A stretch of DNA of 64,000 nucleotides from Acidimicrobiales bacterium. Lineage in GTDB: Bacteria; Actinomycetota; Acidimicrobiia; Acidimicrobiales; MedAcidi-G1. The stretch covers positions 1 to 64,000 of the forward strand of contig JAQWTI010000020.1 of assembly GCA_029242745.1 (NCBI GenBank), written 5' to 3'. The position numbers and the translations under genes were made by a program. Below, one piece after another: positions 35,727 to 45,018 of this stretch; within the stretch, counting starts at the first letter, position 1; every line of letters begins with the position of its first letter. The notes beneath the pieces are model-generated. The model was not told where the DNA came from. It made no database searches and worked only from the letters and a program-made list of their open reading frames with translations.

Positions 35727-36598
35727 GCCGCCACTCGGTGTGGATCGCGTCCGGGGTTGAAGCGTCTACGTGGGTCGAACGCCTCGCGCATTCGGTCGCC
35801 GAGGACTCGGACGCCTGCCGCTACTGCCGGAGGGGAAGGTCGCTCGAGTTGGTGAACCACCCCAGCCCCAACCTCTAAAACGCCACCGCTCGGCAGGAAC
35901 CCCGACCACCGGTCTCTCTCCCTTGGCAACACCGGCTGATCTACGCGCTCCAACCCAAGCCCACCAAGAAGGTCCACCTCGTTGTTGACGTCGGCACCAT
36001 GCCCTTCGACTCTGACAGTCGTCTGACGGCCGTCCCAAAGCACCGTGGCCGGGCGGTACACGGATTGCAGCACAACTTTCAGCGGGACTTCACCCGACAT
36101 CCATGCTGAGTCCTCGGGCATTGGACGAGTCCGCAGAATCACTCGACCTACAACAGCCAAGGTTCCCAGTGAACCAACTAGCAAACGGCAGAGGTCGTAG
36201 CCGCTCACATTCTTCACAGTCGGTCCGCCCGCCACGAATACCTGCCCGTCAGCTCCCACACAATCTGCCTGCAGCAGGACATCAGCAACCTCACCAAGAC
36301 GTCCTCGCCGCAGTGGGCTACGACCCACCATCAGAGCACCACCAATCGTGGCCCCGGGTGGCCCATCTAGAGCCACCTCCTGACCACGAGCGGCTAAGGC
36401 GTCCGCCAATTCGGACAGAGTTGTTCCCGCTCCGACAACAACGGTCATCTCAGCAGGGTCGAACGAATCTATGCCCGTTGGCGCCATTACTACCTGCACA
36501 TCACCAGCAGCACCACCAACGTCCCAACGCGTACCGCCACCACGAACACATACCGCCCCTACTTCACCCACATCGTTAGCAAGCTGAGAGAGATTCAT
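35723..36598 (-). CDS. glcE: Glycolate oxidase FAD-binding subunit GlcE
   Basis: A 291-residue FAD-binding type 4 (PCMH) subunit. The PP-loop is seen as VRGGGTRWDVGG near the N-terminus, followed by MTVVVGAGTTLSELADALAA, DGPPGATIGGALMVGRSPLR and GPTVKNVSGYDLCRLLVG. GlcE is the smaller, non-catalytic FAD protein of the complex. The ATG at 36598 overlaps the glcD stop as TGATG; a longer frame to 36649 runs into glcD and is unlikely. Fits the three-gene operon. Confidence 0.9.
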   Translation of the reverse strand: MNLSQLANDVGEVGAVCVRGGGTRWDVGGAAGDVQVVMAPTGIDSFDPAEMTVVVGAGTTLSELADALAARGQEVALDGPPGATIGGALMVGRSPLRRGRLGEVADVLLQADCVGADGQVFVAGGPTVKNVSGYDLCRLLVGSLGTLAVVGRVILRTRPMPEDSAWMSGEVPLKVVLQSVYRPATVLWDGRQTTVRVEGHGADVNNEVDLLGGLGLERVDQPVLPRERDRWSGFLPSGGVLEVGAGVVHQLERPSPPAVAAGVRVLGDRMREAFDPRRRFNPGRDPHRVAA

Positions 36599-38193
36599 CA
36601 CACCCATGTTCCTTTGGGAGCACGTTCCAGATTGGTTACGTGCCCACAACTTGCCCCGGTTGGTAGGACTTTCGCGGGATTGGCGAGGCCACGAACGTCA
36701 AACGCCCGTCTCAGTTGGTCCTGCGCTTCCAGATCAGCTGGGCTGAACTGCATGTGCATGAAGCGCTTCTTCTCAAGCCCTATTCCATGTTCGCCAGACA
36801 GCACACCTCCGGCCTCCACTGAGATCCGAACGATTTCTTCGCCCGCCTCCAGGACCCGTTCCATCACGCCCGGCTCACGGGCATCAAAAACAATCAGGGG
36901 GTGCAGGTTCCCATCCCCGGCATGGAACACGTTCATCACCATGAGTTGCCGCTCCTCCACAACTTCATAGATCCTCATGAGGACCTCTGCCAGCCGAGTT
37001 CTCGGGATAACCGTGTCATTTAGGTAGTAATCAGGCTTAATGACAGCAATAGCTCCAAAGGCGTTTTTCCGTCCTTTCCAGATCCTCGTCCGCTCCTCGT
37101 CGTCTTTTGCCACTCGGACAGTACGAGCACCGTGATCCAAGCCGATGGCCTTAATCCGTTCGATGGCGTCCGCTACACCATCTGGCAGACCATCTAACTC
37201 AACTATCAGCACTGCTGCAGCATCTAACGGATAACCAGCCTCCACAAAGGGTTCGACGGCTTCAATCACCCGTTTATCCATAATCTCCAATGCCGCGGGC
37301 ACAATTCCAGAAGCGATTACCGCACTTACCATGTCGGCCGCACCTTCGATTTGGTCGAAATCGAGTAATAGCGTGGCCACCTCAGGCGGGTCTTCAGTCA
37401 GCCGTACACAGATCCGTGTTGCAATACCCAATGTTCCCTCCCCACCAACGAAGGCCCCTCGGAGGTCGTAGCCCGGAGAGCGTCCTTCCTCTGCACCGAG
37501 CAACACAACCTCACCATCAGGAAGCACCACCTCAATTGCGAGCACGTGGGCACTAGTCACGCCATAGAGGAGACAGTGGGGTCCTCCTGAGTTGTTTGCC
37601 ACATTGCCCCCAATCGTGCACGCCTGCTGACTTGATGGATCGGGAGCAAAATGCAGTCCGGTGCCGGACAGATGACGGGAGAGATCCAAATTCACCACAC
37701 CAGGACCAACCCAGGCAATACGACGATCAAGGTCGACCTCGTAGATGGAATTCATGCGAGTAGTTACAACCATGACTGGCTCATCACAGGGAACGGCTCC
37801 ACCAGACAACCCAGTCCCGGCTCCCCGCGCCACAAAGGCACGGCCGTGACTAACAGCAACTGTGACACAAGCGGCCACATCATCAGTAGTTTCCGGAAAG
37901 CACACGATCCCAGCACTGCCACCACGCGTAACCGACCCATCACGACTGTAGAGAGACCTCGCCCCAGAGCCCGTCACCACCCGTTCTCGTCCTAACGCTT
38001 CCACCAAGTCTCGCTCGAGGGGATCGCCGATCACTGCCGTCTTGCCCCTAATCCAGCCGAGGCCAATTCCGTCAATGCGCTTGCGGACAGTTGAGCGCCA
38101 ATCTTGATCGACGCGCTTGGTGGAGTTCACTTCTGGCAGTATGCCTGACCGGATCACCCCGACAGCGGGTTCACATCGCTCAGCAGATTCCAC
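36598..38193 (-). CDS. glcD: Glycolate/lactate-type FAD-linked oxidase GlcD
   Basis: A 531-residue catalytic subunit. The FAD PP-loop is FVARGAGTGLSGGAVP (about residue 116), followed by RIAWVGPGVVNLDLSRHL and TIGGNVANNSGGPHCLLYGV. The C-terminal substrate domain has NVFHAGDGNLHPLIVFD and SGEHGIGLEKKRFM, with the His residues used in oxidation of alpha-hydroxy acids. Glycolate is inferred from the GlcEF partners; D-lactate is possible. The GTG start at 38193 is uncertain, as about 50 N-terminal residues look non-conserved. Confidence 0.92.
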   Translation of the reverse strand: MESAERCEPAVGVIRSGILPEVNSTKRVDQDWRSTVRKRIDGIGLGWIRGKTAVIGDPLERDLVEALGRERVVTGSGARSLYSRDGSVTRGGSAGIVCFPETTDDVAACVTVAVSHGRAFVARGAGTGLSGGAVPCDEPVMVVTTRMNSIYEVDLDRRIAWVGPGVVNLDLSRHLSGTGLHFAPDPSSQQACTIGGNVANNSGGPHCLLYGVTSAHVLAIEVVLPDGEVVLLGAEEGRSPGYDLRGAFVGGEGTLGIATRICVRLTEDPPEVATLLLDFDQIEGAADMVSAVIASGIVPAALEIMDKRVIEAVEPFVEAGYPLDAAAVLIVELDGLPDGVADAIERIKAIGLDHGARTVRVAKDDEERTRIWKGRKNAFGAIAVIKPDYYLNDTVIPRTRLAEVLMRIYEVVEERQLMVMNVFHAGDGNLHPLIVFDAREPGVMERVLEAGEEIVRISVEAGGVLSGEHGIGLEKKRFMHMQFSPADLEAQDQLRRAFDVRGLANPAKVLPTGASCGHVTNLERAPKGTWV

Positions 38194-38199
38194 ACCGTC

Positions 38200-38211
38200 T
38201 GAGGATCCTCA
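38200..38211. promoter_or_regulatory. 12-base palindrome in the glcD/ClC divergent gap
   Basis: TGAGGATCCTCA is a perfect palindrome inside the 43-base gap between the divergent glcD and ClC genes. A regulator site for the glycolate operon is possible, but a 12-base palindrome can occur by chance and no regulator gene is adjacent. Confidence 0.3.
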
Positions 38212-38236
38212 ACACTAAGGGTGTAGGAAGAACGTT

Positions 38237-39985
38237 GTGAAACGACTCCGCGCCATAGCAATGCGCGGCGACACCCCGGTTCTAGCACTATCAATCGTGA
38301 CCGGAATAACGGTAGCAACTCTGATTGCCGGCTTCGAGTACGTCTCAGTCACAGTCCTACTGGAACGTCTTCTCGAACGGCCCCTATGGCAGATTGCCCT
38401 AGCTCCGGGCTTTGGACTACTAATCGCTTCGCTCCTATTACGTTTTCCCGGTCGCCGAATGGGTCCCGGGACCTCGGATGAGTTCAACAGGGCATTCCAC
38501 GATCGAAATCCGAGCCTTCCACTACGGGCCCTTCCTATAAAGTTGTTAGCCGGCATCAGCACAATTGGGCTTGGGGGAGCACTCGGCCTGGAGGGCCCTT
38601 CCATCTACGCTGGATCCACGATCGGCCTCGGGATCCGCGATCGGTTCCGACGTTGGCTCAGACGAGAGGACGTCAAGATACTGCTGACTGCTGGTGCAGC
38701 TGCGGCCGTGGCGGCCGTGTTCAAAGCGCCCGCTACTGGAGTGTTGTTCGCTCTCGAGGCGCCATACCGCGACGACGTCAACCGCCGAGCCCTGCTCCCA
38801 TCTTTGCTGGCCTCAGCCACCAGTTACATCACCTACATAAACCTCATTGGCCACGAACCAGTCATTCCTTTCCTTACCGATCCCGAGAACCGGATCGGCC
38901 TAAACGTTCAACAATTGGCCATCAAATCTGACACCAACATCGTCTGGTTTGAAGCATCTGACTTGGCTTCGTTATTCACCGCAGTTGAGGTAACTGACGT
39001 ATTCGGTGCCCTACTGCTAGGGATCTTTGCAGGGCTGGGAGGCCGGGCGATGGCTTGGCTCGTACGTTGGGCTAAGACACAGTCAAAAACACCTTCTTAT
39101 ATTCCTCGCGTACTGCTCGGTGGGGCCGCACTAGCCGGACTAGCCCTTGTGGCTGATATGGCCTTCGACTTACCGCTGACCATCGGCCCAGGATTCGAGG
39201 CCATGGAGTGGGTGGTCCGCCCCGGACATGGGCTCGGTCTTATCGGCTTGTTGTTTGGGCTTCGGATGGCTGCAACCATCGTCACTCTTGCCGCCGGTGG
39301 GGTCGGTGGCTTATTTATCCCACTGGCGGTGCAAGGCGTGATCCTTGGACAGTTCACCGGTGTCATGTTGGAGTCAGATCGGCCCGGCCTGTATCCCACG
39401 CTAGGCCTGGCCGCATTTCTAGGCGCCGGATACCGAGTTCCCCTTTCGGCGGTGATGTTTGTGGCTGAGTCCACCGGTGGTTCCTTTGTGGTCCCGGCCC
39501 TGGTCGCAGCAGCAGTCAGCCAACTCGTAGCAGGGAAATCGTCGGTCGCTGAACACCAGCACTCCGTCCGACTTGGCCATCTTGAACGACGCTTCACGCT
39601 TCCCGTCACTTCGGCACTAGACACCGACGTGCTGACTGTTCCCTCCGATGCAACAGTTGCCGAGTTCATGTACCTTCATGTGCTTGGCCGACGCGAACGC
39701 TCAGTAGCAGTCGTTGACGGCATCCACTACCGGGGGATGATCAGTCTTACAGAAGTGTCGAACCTTGAACGTTCAGAGTGGGAAGACGTAGCGGTCGGGG
39801 ATCTTTGCAACTCTGCTCTTCCGGCCGCCCGCCCAAGTTGGTCGCTGCGCGACGCCATCGTGGCGATGGAACAGGCGGACGTCGACATACTGGCCGTTAC
39901 CGATGCCGAAGGAGCATTTATAGGCATGCTCTCGGCCGACGATATCCTCAAGTTGGACGAGATTCTGGACGAGACCGGCGGCTAG
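38237..39985 (+). CDS. ClC-family chloride channel/antiporter with CBS domains
   Basis: A 582-residue membrane protein. ClC signatures visible are GALGLEGPSIYAGSTIG (about 115-131, with the gating Glu), KAPATGVLFALEAPYRDD, GGVGGLFIPLAVQG and GAGYRVPLSAVMFVAE. The first ClC anion-site motif (GSGIP) is not obvious, so the exact ion is open. Two CBS domains fill the C-terminus (from about 450), likely binding nucleotides. GTG start at 38237. Divergent from glcD and probably a single-gene unit. Confidence 0.9.
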   Translation: MKRLRAIAMRGDTPVLALSIVTGITVATLIAGFEYVSVTVLLERLLERPLWQIALAPGFGLLIASLLLRFPGRRMGPGTSDEFNRAFHDRNPSLPLRALPIKLLAGISTIGLGGALGLEGPSIYAGSTIGLGIRDRFRRWLRREDVKILLTAGAAAAVAAVFKAPATGVLFALEAPYRDDVNRRALLPSLLASATSYITYINLIGHEPVIPFLTDPENRIGLNVQQLAIKSDTNIVWFEASDLASLFTAVEVTDVFGALLLGIFAGLGGRAMAWLVRWAKTQSKTPSYIPRVLLGGAALAGLALVADMAFDLPLTIGPGFEAMEWVVRPGHGLGLIGLLFGLRMAATIVTLAAGGVGGLFIPLAVQGVILGQFTGVMLESDRPGLYPTLGLAAFLGAGYRVPLSAVMFVAESTGGSFVVPALVAAAVSQLVAGKSSVAEHQHSVRLGHLERRFTLPVTSALDTDVLTVPSDATVAEFMYLHVLGRRERSVAVVDGIHYRGMISLTEVSNLERSEWEDVAVGDLCNSALPAARPSWSLRDAIVAMEQADVDILAVTDAEGAFIGMLSADDILKLDEILDETGG

Positions 39986-40007
39986 CCCACCCCACGGTCC
40001 GTAAGCC

Positions 40008-40211
40008 TCACGCAGTTTCGGCGCCCTCTTCGAGAGTCGCCTCAGAAAGTTCTTCTTCGAACTCCTCCGCCCAGGCCCCGAGCGCCGGCGACTCTTCACC
40101 GGCCCCTTGATTACCTACGTCTAGGCTTTCAAAAATAGAATCTAAATCTAGATCCTGGTTCTGTTTCAGAGCCCGCGCTTCTTCGTAACGACGGTGTCTA
40201 CCCTTCTTCAA
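40008..40211 (-). CDS. Small conserved protein with basic N-terminus and acidic tail
   Basis: A 67-residue protein beginning LKKGRHRRYEEARALKQNQ and ending in a Glu-rich helix. The basic start followed by an EAR-x-LK segment recalls DUF3073-type small actinobacterial proteins, but the match is loose. The TTG at 40211 is chosen because GGGAGGG lies six bases upstream; an ATG-started frame from 40310 exists but its first 33 residues look random. The 164-base gap 40212-40375 upstream should hold its promoter. Confidence 0.55.
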   Translation of the reverse strand: MKKGRHRRYEEARALKQNQDLDLDSIFESLDVGNQGAGEESPALGAWAEEFEEELSEATLEEGAETA

Positions 40212-40375
40212 CGGACACCCTCCCAATCTTTTGCAGTGTCTTTTGTTTCTGTTGCTACGTCTGTTGTCATCCGGCCAACGCCACAATCTAGGCAACCAGC
40301 TGTTCGACACACCTCACCCACATCTTAACGAGGCCGATTACATTCCATGGGGAGGCTGCTGAGGCCAAACCACGA

Positions 40376-41545
40376 TCAATCCGACTTCTGGCTACACCGT
40401 GGCTCCATCAGCAGTCCACCCCGCCCATCAAAAGCCAACGCTGCCCGACCACTCAACAACTCATCAACGGGGCCGCCCACCACCTGGTGGCGCCACCCCA
40501 TGGCCATCCGGGCTCCATCCACACCTCGAACCAGGTCCTCGATGTCACTGCGGGTTCCGACAAGAGCTGGGTCCAAATCCAAATTACGCGACAACTGGGC
40601 GACCCATGCGGAAACAAGGGTTACCGCCGCGCGCACGTCATTTCCCCTGTCGCGTCGAGGCGCTTCAGCAGGCAGCGGCGATAAATCGTCAGCGGCGGCT
40701 ACCGCGGCAAGGAGACCCTCAGCTATCGCACCTTTGTGATGCCGACCATCCAACCCTCGTATTTTGCGTAACTCCTCAATAGTTCGCGGCGCCTTTTGAG
40801 CGACGCCAACTACACCGAGGTCAGGCACCACGTGACGAACCGGCTGGTCCACTTCAGCAGCCCGACGTTCACGCCACGCGGCAACGGAGCGGACCACCTC
40901 ACGGGCCCGACCACGGAGTTGGCGGGCCTCCTTAATTCTCTGCCAAGCGTCTTCCGGCACTCGCCGTCCGCGCTCCCTAGCCAGCATCTCCAGACACTCC
41001 TGCTCAGCCCATTCAAGCCGTCCTTCTTTGCTTAAACGTAGAAGCAATCGATCGTGTATTTCCAGCAAATGAGCAACGTCTGAGGCTGCATACTGCAGTT
41101 GTGAGTCAGTCAGGGGCCGAGCCAACCAGTCGGTTAAACGATCCCCTTTGGCAATCTGCAGACCCAACTCTTGTTCGTGGAGCGCCGCAAGTGATGGTGA
41201 CGACAGACCGATGAACCCAGAGGCCAACTGCGTATCGAACATGTTGGCGGGCACCGTTCCGCAGCACCGATTAAACACCTCTAGATCTTGGCCGGCAGCG
41301 TGCATCACGACCAGGACCTCAGAGTCGAGCAACCGTGCCAACGGATTCAGATCTACCTCCAAGGGGTCTATTAGGGCGAGCCCGCCAGACCAGGCAAACT
41401 GGATTAGTGCCACCTTCGGAAAGTACGTCTTCTCTCGATGGAACTCGGTGTCAACAGCAATCCTCGGTTCAGCAATTAAGACATCGAGCAGCGCCTCGAA
41501 CTCAGTCTGATCGCAGACGTACTCGAACTCGACCCGACCCTGCAC
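40376..41545 (-). CDS. rnd: Ribonuclease D
   Basis: A 389-residue 3'-5' exoribonuclease of the DEDDy family acting in tRNA 3' maturation and RNA decay. Exo I is VDTEFHREKTYFPKVALIQF (about 31-50), Exo II is MHAAGQDLEVFNRC, and Exo III is QYAASDVAHLLEIHDRL with the Tyr-x3-Asp. An HRDC domain follows (KAPRTIEELRKIRGLDGRHH, about 263-282). The upstream rhodanese gene ends two bases before it, so the two are co-transcribed. Confidence 0.93.
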   Translation of the reverse strand: MQGRVEFEYVCDQTEFEALLDVLIAEPRIAVDTEFHREKTYFPKVALIQFAWSGGLALIDPLEVDLNPLARLLDSEVLVVMHAAGQDLEVFNRCCGTVPANMFDTQLASGFIGLSSPSLAALHEQELGLQIAKGDRLTDWLARPLTDSQLQYAASDVAHLLEIHDRLLLRLSKEGRLEWAEQECLEMLARERGRRVPEDAWQRIKEARQLRGRAREVVRSVAAWRERRAAEVDQPVRHVVPDLGVVGVAQKAPRTIEELRKIRGLDGRHHKGAIAEGLLAAVAAADDLSPLPAEAPRRDRGNDVRAAVTLVSAWVAQLSRNLDLDPALVGTRSDIEDLVRGVDGARMAMGWRHQVVGGPVDELLSGRAALAFDGRGGLLMEPRCSQKSD

Positions 41546-41547
41546 GC

Positions 41548-41892
41548 TCAGGACGCACCTCCGCTGAGCCGGCCCGATTCGGTTGGATAATCGGCGGCCA
41601 TCCAGGCACTCGTTCCTCCAGCAACATTCACCGCATCAACATTGTGTAGGCGCAGGAACTCAGCTGCCGTCCGACTCCTCCCACCTAGTGCACAGATCAC
41701 GTAGAGGGTGTCAAGCACTGGGATCTCATTCAGCCTTTCAGGAATTGACTGCAACGGGATGTAGATGCCGCCCGGCACCCTCACCTCCTCAACTTCCTCC
41801 AGTTCCCGGACATCGAGAAGGTTGGCGCCGTCAGCCAACTTGGTCTTCAGTTCCTCCACATCGACTTCCGGGACTTCCGTATGCTCGATCAT
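41548..41892 (-). CDS. Single-domain rhodanese-like protein
   Basis: A 114-residue rhodanese domain. The active-site loop is YVICALGGRSRTAAEFLR, with the Cys that carries persulfide sulfur, and the fold begins VDVEELKTKLADGANLLDVR. Such proteins move sulfur from donors to acceptors for thio-modification or cyanide/sulfide handling. It is two bases upstream of rnd. Genomic context does not point to a particular acceptor. Confidence 0.9.
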   Translation of the reverse strand: MIEHTEVPEVDVEELKTKLADGANLLDVRELEEVEEVRVPGGIYIPLQSIPERLNEIPVLDTLYVICALGGRSRTAAEFLRLHNVDAVNVAGGTSAWMAADYPTESGRLSGGAS

Positions 41893-41967
41893 CGGTATAA
41901 GTGTGACCTCTCCAGTCGATGGCTGTGGCCCAAAGGGCCATCTGGCCTGTAGCGCAGCCGTGAGACC

Positions 41968-42546
41968 TTACCGGTCAGGGGTCTCTAGATCCGCGGGACA
42001 ATCGACGTCTCTAAAGCCTGCTGCTATCGGCCCATCAACCTCAACGATCATCAACCCGTGAGTAGACGCTGCCTCAGCGGCTCGCCATATAGCCCTTTCT
42101 CCATTCTGAAATGCATCCTCCAAGGAGGGACGTGTCGCAGAGGTCCAGCACGAGTGCATCCACTGGCGTCGGCCGGCGACCAAGGGGACACCAACCTTTG
42201 GGAACCTTGAACCTGCGACCACGCCTACTACTGCATTCACGTTTCTCGGGTCAGCAGACGGCAGATCACAGCTAAGAACTGCCACAGGACCTGCAGAGTC
42301 TTTGAAGTAGCCCAGCGCTGTAATGATTCCACCCAGTGGTCCCTCCCCAGGGTGGATATCTGGAACCACCTCTAGGCCTGCCTCTGCAAGGCGACCGATA
42401 TCACCCCCCACTGCCACAACCGTGCTCGCACCGGCTCTGATAAGTGCTTGAGCAGCAGTGACCGCAAGCAACTGGCCGTCAACCACCATCAGGGCTTTGT
42501 CGCATCCCATCCGGCGACTAGCGCCCCCGGTGAGGACGGCGCCCAC
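41968..42546 (-). CDS. mobA: Molybdenum cofactor guanylyltransferase
   Basis: A 192-residue nucleotidyltransferase that attaches GMP to molybdopterin. It begins with the GTP-binding signature AVLTGGASRRMGCDKAL and has the GEGPLGGIITAL loop and the metal-site VLSCDLPSADP. The length fits MobA. No other molybdopterin genes are in the window, so molybdoenzymes are only implied. It lies 17 bases after the DUF3151-like gene on the minus strand. F420 enzyme CofC is a distant relative, but the TGGASRRMG signature favours MobA. Confidence 0.88.
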   Translation of the reverse strand: MGAVLTGGASRRMGCDKALMVVDGQLLAVTAAQALIRAGASTVVAVGGDIGRLAEAGLEVVPDIHPGEGPLGGIITALGYFKDSAGPVAVLSCDLPSADPRNVNAVVGVVAGSRFPKVGVPLVAGRRQWMHSCWTSATRPSLEDAFQNGERAIWRAAEAASTHGLMIVEVDGPIAAGFRDVDCPADLETPDR

Positions 42547-42563
42547 AAAAGACCCGGGTTGCG

Positions 42564-43076
42564 TCAGGAGGGTTCCCCGGAGCCTGCCGGCGGGGCAGAC
42601 GTTGGCGGCGGCCAGCCCGGATCCAGCTGCCGAAGAAACAGGGCGCAGCGTTCAGCCTCATCGACCTCGTTTATCTCCGCAGCCTTCTGCGCAAGCCCGG
42701 CCACCGCTCCAAGAAATCCCCGGTTAGTCGAATGCTCCCACCGGACGTAACCCGAACCCCGCCAGCCACTCTGGCGAAGGCGATCAAGACCGCGGTGATA
42801 ACCCACCCGGTAGGCAGCGTACGCCTCCATCGTGTCACGAGCCAGGCTACCGAGCCGCACCCATCCCTCGAGATGATGTGGCCAATCAGCGACCACCGCT
42901 GAGACTGCTTCACGTCGTTCTCTATCAGTTTCTCGCTCCAAGGCCTCCACCAACGCCGCGTCGGCAATCGGGTCCTCAGGGCCGAGAATTGTTTCTGGTG
43001 GCCCTGAACCCGACATAGATACAGGTCGTCCGGCGGAAGAAGAGTCGCTCACGAACGTGGAGGGTAGCCCCGACAT
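42564..43076 (-). CDS. DUF3151-like protein
   Basis: A 170-residue protein of unknown function that fits the actinobacterial DUF3151 family. Its core, from about residue 26, has LGPEDPIADAALVEAL, then AYAAYRVGYHRGLDRLRQSG, WRGSGYVRWEHSTNRGFLGA and a helical C-terminus. All-alpha, cytosolic. The first 20 residues and the Pro/Gly-rich tail are probably disordered; an ATG at residue 21 could be the real start. Family assignment is from memory of the YxxxRxGYHRGLD pattern. Confidence 0.75.
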   Translation of the reverse strand: MSGLPSTFVSDSSSAGRPVSMSGSGPPETILGPEDPIADAALVEALERETDRERREAVSAVVADWPHHLEGWVRLGSLARDTMEAYAAYRVGYHRGLDRLRQSGWRGSGYVRWEHSTNRGFLGAVAGLAQKAAEINEVDEAERCALFLRQLDPGWPPPTSAPPAGSGEPS

Positions 43077-43122
43077 GGCAAAGTGACCCGACCGGGGACA
43101 GCCTTCTGGCTACTCTCGGTCG

Positions 43123-43515
43123 GTGGTCAAGTTTCTTTCCGACACGCTCGATGTAGGCAGAGGACCTCTTTACGCGTCCGACGCCGGCGATTCAGGGTTC
43201 GACAACTTGTCCGGTCGCTTCGCCGATATGACCAATCGAGTACCAGAAATTGTGGATCTTCCGTCCTGGGTAAACCCAACATTTCTGAGATCTGCATCAA
43301 TCATCGCCATCATCATCGGCGTATTGCTGGTCATCTTCGCGGCTCGAATTATCAGACGACTGATTCTTCGGATAGCGGCGGTGGCAATCTTGGCTGTGAT
43401 GGTGGCCGGTTTCTGGAGCCAAAGGATTGAACTTGCCGATTGTGCTGCCGATTGCTCGTGCGCTCTCTTCGGGCAGACGGTCCAAGTGCCGCCCAACATG
43501 AATCCAAACTGCTAA
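43123..43515 (+). CDS. Hypothetical membrane protein
   Basis: A 130-residue protein, not recognised. The N-terminal 55 residues are hydrophilic, then two adjacent membrane helices are seen: ASIIAIIIGVLLVIFAARII and LRIAAVAILAVMVAGFW. The C-terminal 30 residues outside the membrane contain four Cys (LADCAADCSCALFGQ...NPNC), which could form disulfides or bind metal. GTG start at 43123. Divergent from the DUF3151-like gene; convergent with pyruvate kinase. Confidence 0.65.
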   Translation: MVKFLSDTLDVGRGPLYASDAGDSGFDNLSGRFADMTNRVPEIVDLPSWVNPTFLRSASIIAIIIGVLLVIFAARIIRRLILRIAAVAILAVMVAGFWSQRIELADCAADCSCALFGQTVQVPPNMNPNC

Positions 43516-43542
43516 TCCACCCAGCCCTGTCTCAACTCTTCA

Positions 43543-44979
43543 TCAAACTTCAGGTACTCGCTCAATCCGGAGAGCGTTCGTCGAACGCGAACTGGCGTCG
43601 GTACCGGCGAGGACACCGACTAGTTCACCCACCCTCACCACACCACCGTCACGCGCTGCCGTTAACGCAGCAGAGACCCGGTCGTCCAAATCACCATCTT
43701 CAGGAAGGTGGAGTGGCTCAGTACCCCAGCTGAGGGTCAACTGCCCAACTGTTCGCCGATTGACGCTCATGCCGATAATCCGGGCTGCGGGGCGAAAGCG
43801 TGCCATGGACCGGACCGTGAAGCCACTGCCCGAAATGCACAGGATCGTGCGGATCCCAAGTTCATCCACAGCGCGCGCTGTGGCCTGAGTCATTGCATCA
43901 GTAACGGAGGTATCAGGGTCATCCGCATCGGTCATGTGTAAGTCCGACAGCTCTGAGGCCCAGCCCCGGTGGTCGAAGGCCGCATCTGCCCTTGCGGCAA
44001 CACGTGACATAGTGGCGACCACGTTTACGGGGTCCACACCGACCGCGGTCTCGCCCGACAACATCACAGCACTTGAACCGTCCCAAACTGCATTGGCCAC
44101 GTCTGAGACTTCTGCACGGGTTGGCTCTGGATTGCTGATCATCGTCTCCAACATCTGGGTTGCTGTAATGGCTGGCCGACCCAGGGCAATGCACTGCCGA
44201 ATGATTTGCTTCTGCAGAATTGGGAGTTCTTCTATACTGCACTCACTTCCCAGGTCTCCCCTAGCAACCATTACCGCACCGGACGCCTCGATGATCCCTG
44301 ACAGATTTTCGATGGCAGCGCGCGTTTCAATCTTGGCCACCACGATTGGACCAGATGGGTGAGGTTCAACCGGAATTCTTTTTATGTCGTCTGCAGAGCG
44401 GACAAACGATACGGCGAGCATGTCGACACCAAGTTCAACGAATCGTTCAACCGCCGCAAGGTCCGCTTTTGTCGGAGCACAGATAGACAGCCGGTCTGAA
44501 GGGATATGCAAACCGGGGTTACCTGTCAGGACTCCGCCGTGTGTGACCCGGGCTGAGAGCCCATCACCGTTGATGCCTTCTACTTCTAGGACTACCCGCC
44601 CGTCCCCCATGCTGAGACGGTCACCGGCTTCCACATCGTTGAGTAACCCTTCGTAACTGATCTCTATGTTGGTGGCCGTGCTGCTGTGGCTCCCTACCCT
44701 GAGAGCTACACGCGAGTTCTCCGCCAGCACTACCGGAGACTGCCCAAACGAGGCTGCACGTACTTTCGGACCGGGCAGATCAACCAGCACGCCGACATAG
44801 CGCCCCTCGAGAGCAGCGATGCGCCGGATCCGTGCCATGCGGTCGGCCGCCTCTTCGATGGTGTTATGAGCCAATCCAAGGCGGGCGACATCCATTCCCG
44901 CCTGAATGAGGTTGCGAAGCGTGGTCTCGTCATCAGAAGCCGGTCCGATGGTGGCGATAATCTTCGTCCTACGAGCCAT
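43543..44979 (-). CDS. pyk: Pyruvate kinase
   Basis: A 478-residue glycolytic enzyme converting phosphoenolpyruvate and ADP to pyruvate and ATP. Seen are the N-terminal RRTKIIATIGPASDDETTLR, the K+/Mg site PIVVAKIETRAAIENL, MVARGDLGSECSIEELPILQ and ITATQMLETMI, ending in an allosteric domain. The family starts at MARRTKII, so I use the ATG at 44979; an ATG at 45012 gives a longer frame. It stands alone, convergent with 43123 and 39 bases past the flavin reductase. Confidence 0.96.
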   Translation of the reverse strand: MARRTKIIATIGPASDDETTLRNLIQAGMDVARLGLAHNTIEEAADRMARIRRIAALEGRYVGVLVDLPGPKVRAASFGQSPVVLAENSRVALRVGSHSSTATNIEISYEGLLNDVEAGDRLSMGDGRVVLEVEGINGDGLSARVTHGGVLTGNPGLHIPSDRLSICAPTKADLAAVERFVELGVDMLAVSFVRSADDIKRIPVEPHPSGPIVVAKIETRAAIENLSGIIEASGAVMVARGDLGSECSIEELPILQKQIIRQCIALGRPAITATQMLETMISNPEPTRAEVSDVANAVWDGSSAVMLSGETAVGVDPVNVVATMSRVAARADAAFDHRGWASELSDLHMTDADDPDTSVTDAMTQATARAVDELGIRTILCISGSGFTVRSMARFRPAARIIGMSVNRRTVGQLTLSWGTEPLHLPEDGDLDDRVSAALTAARDGGVVRVGELVGVLAGTDASSRSTNALRIERVPEV

Positions 44980-45018
44980 ACCTGAAGGATATCGACCAAC
45001 AATCAACACCACGGATGC

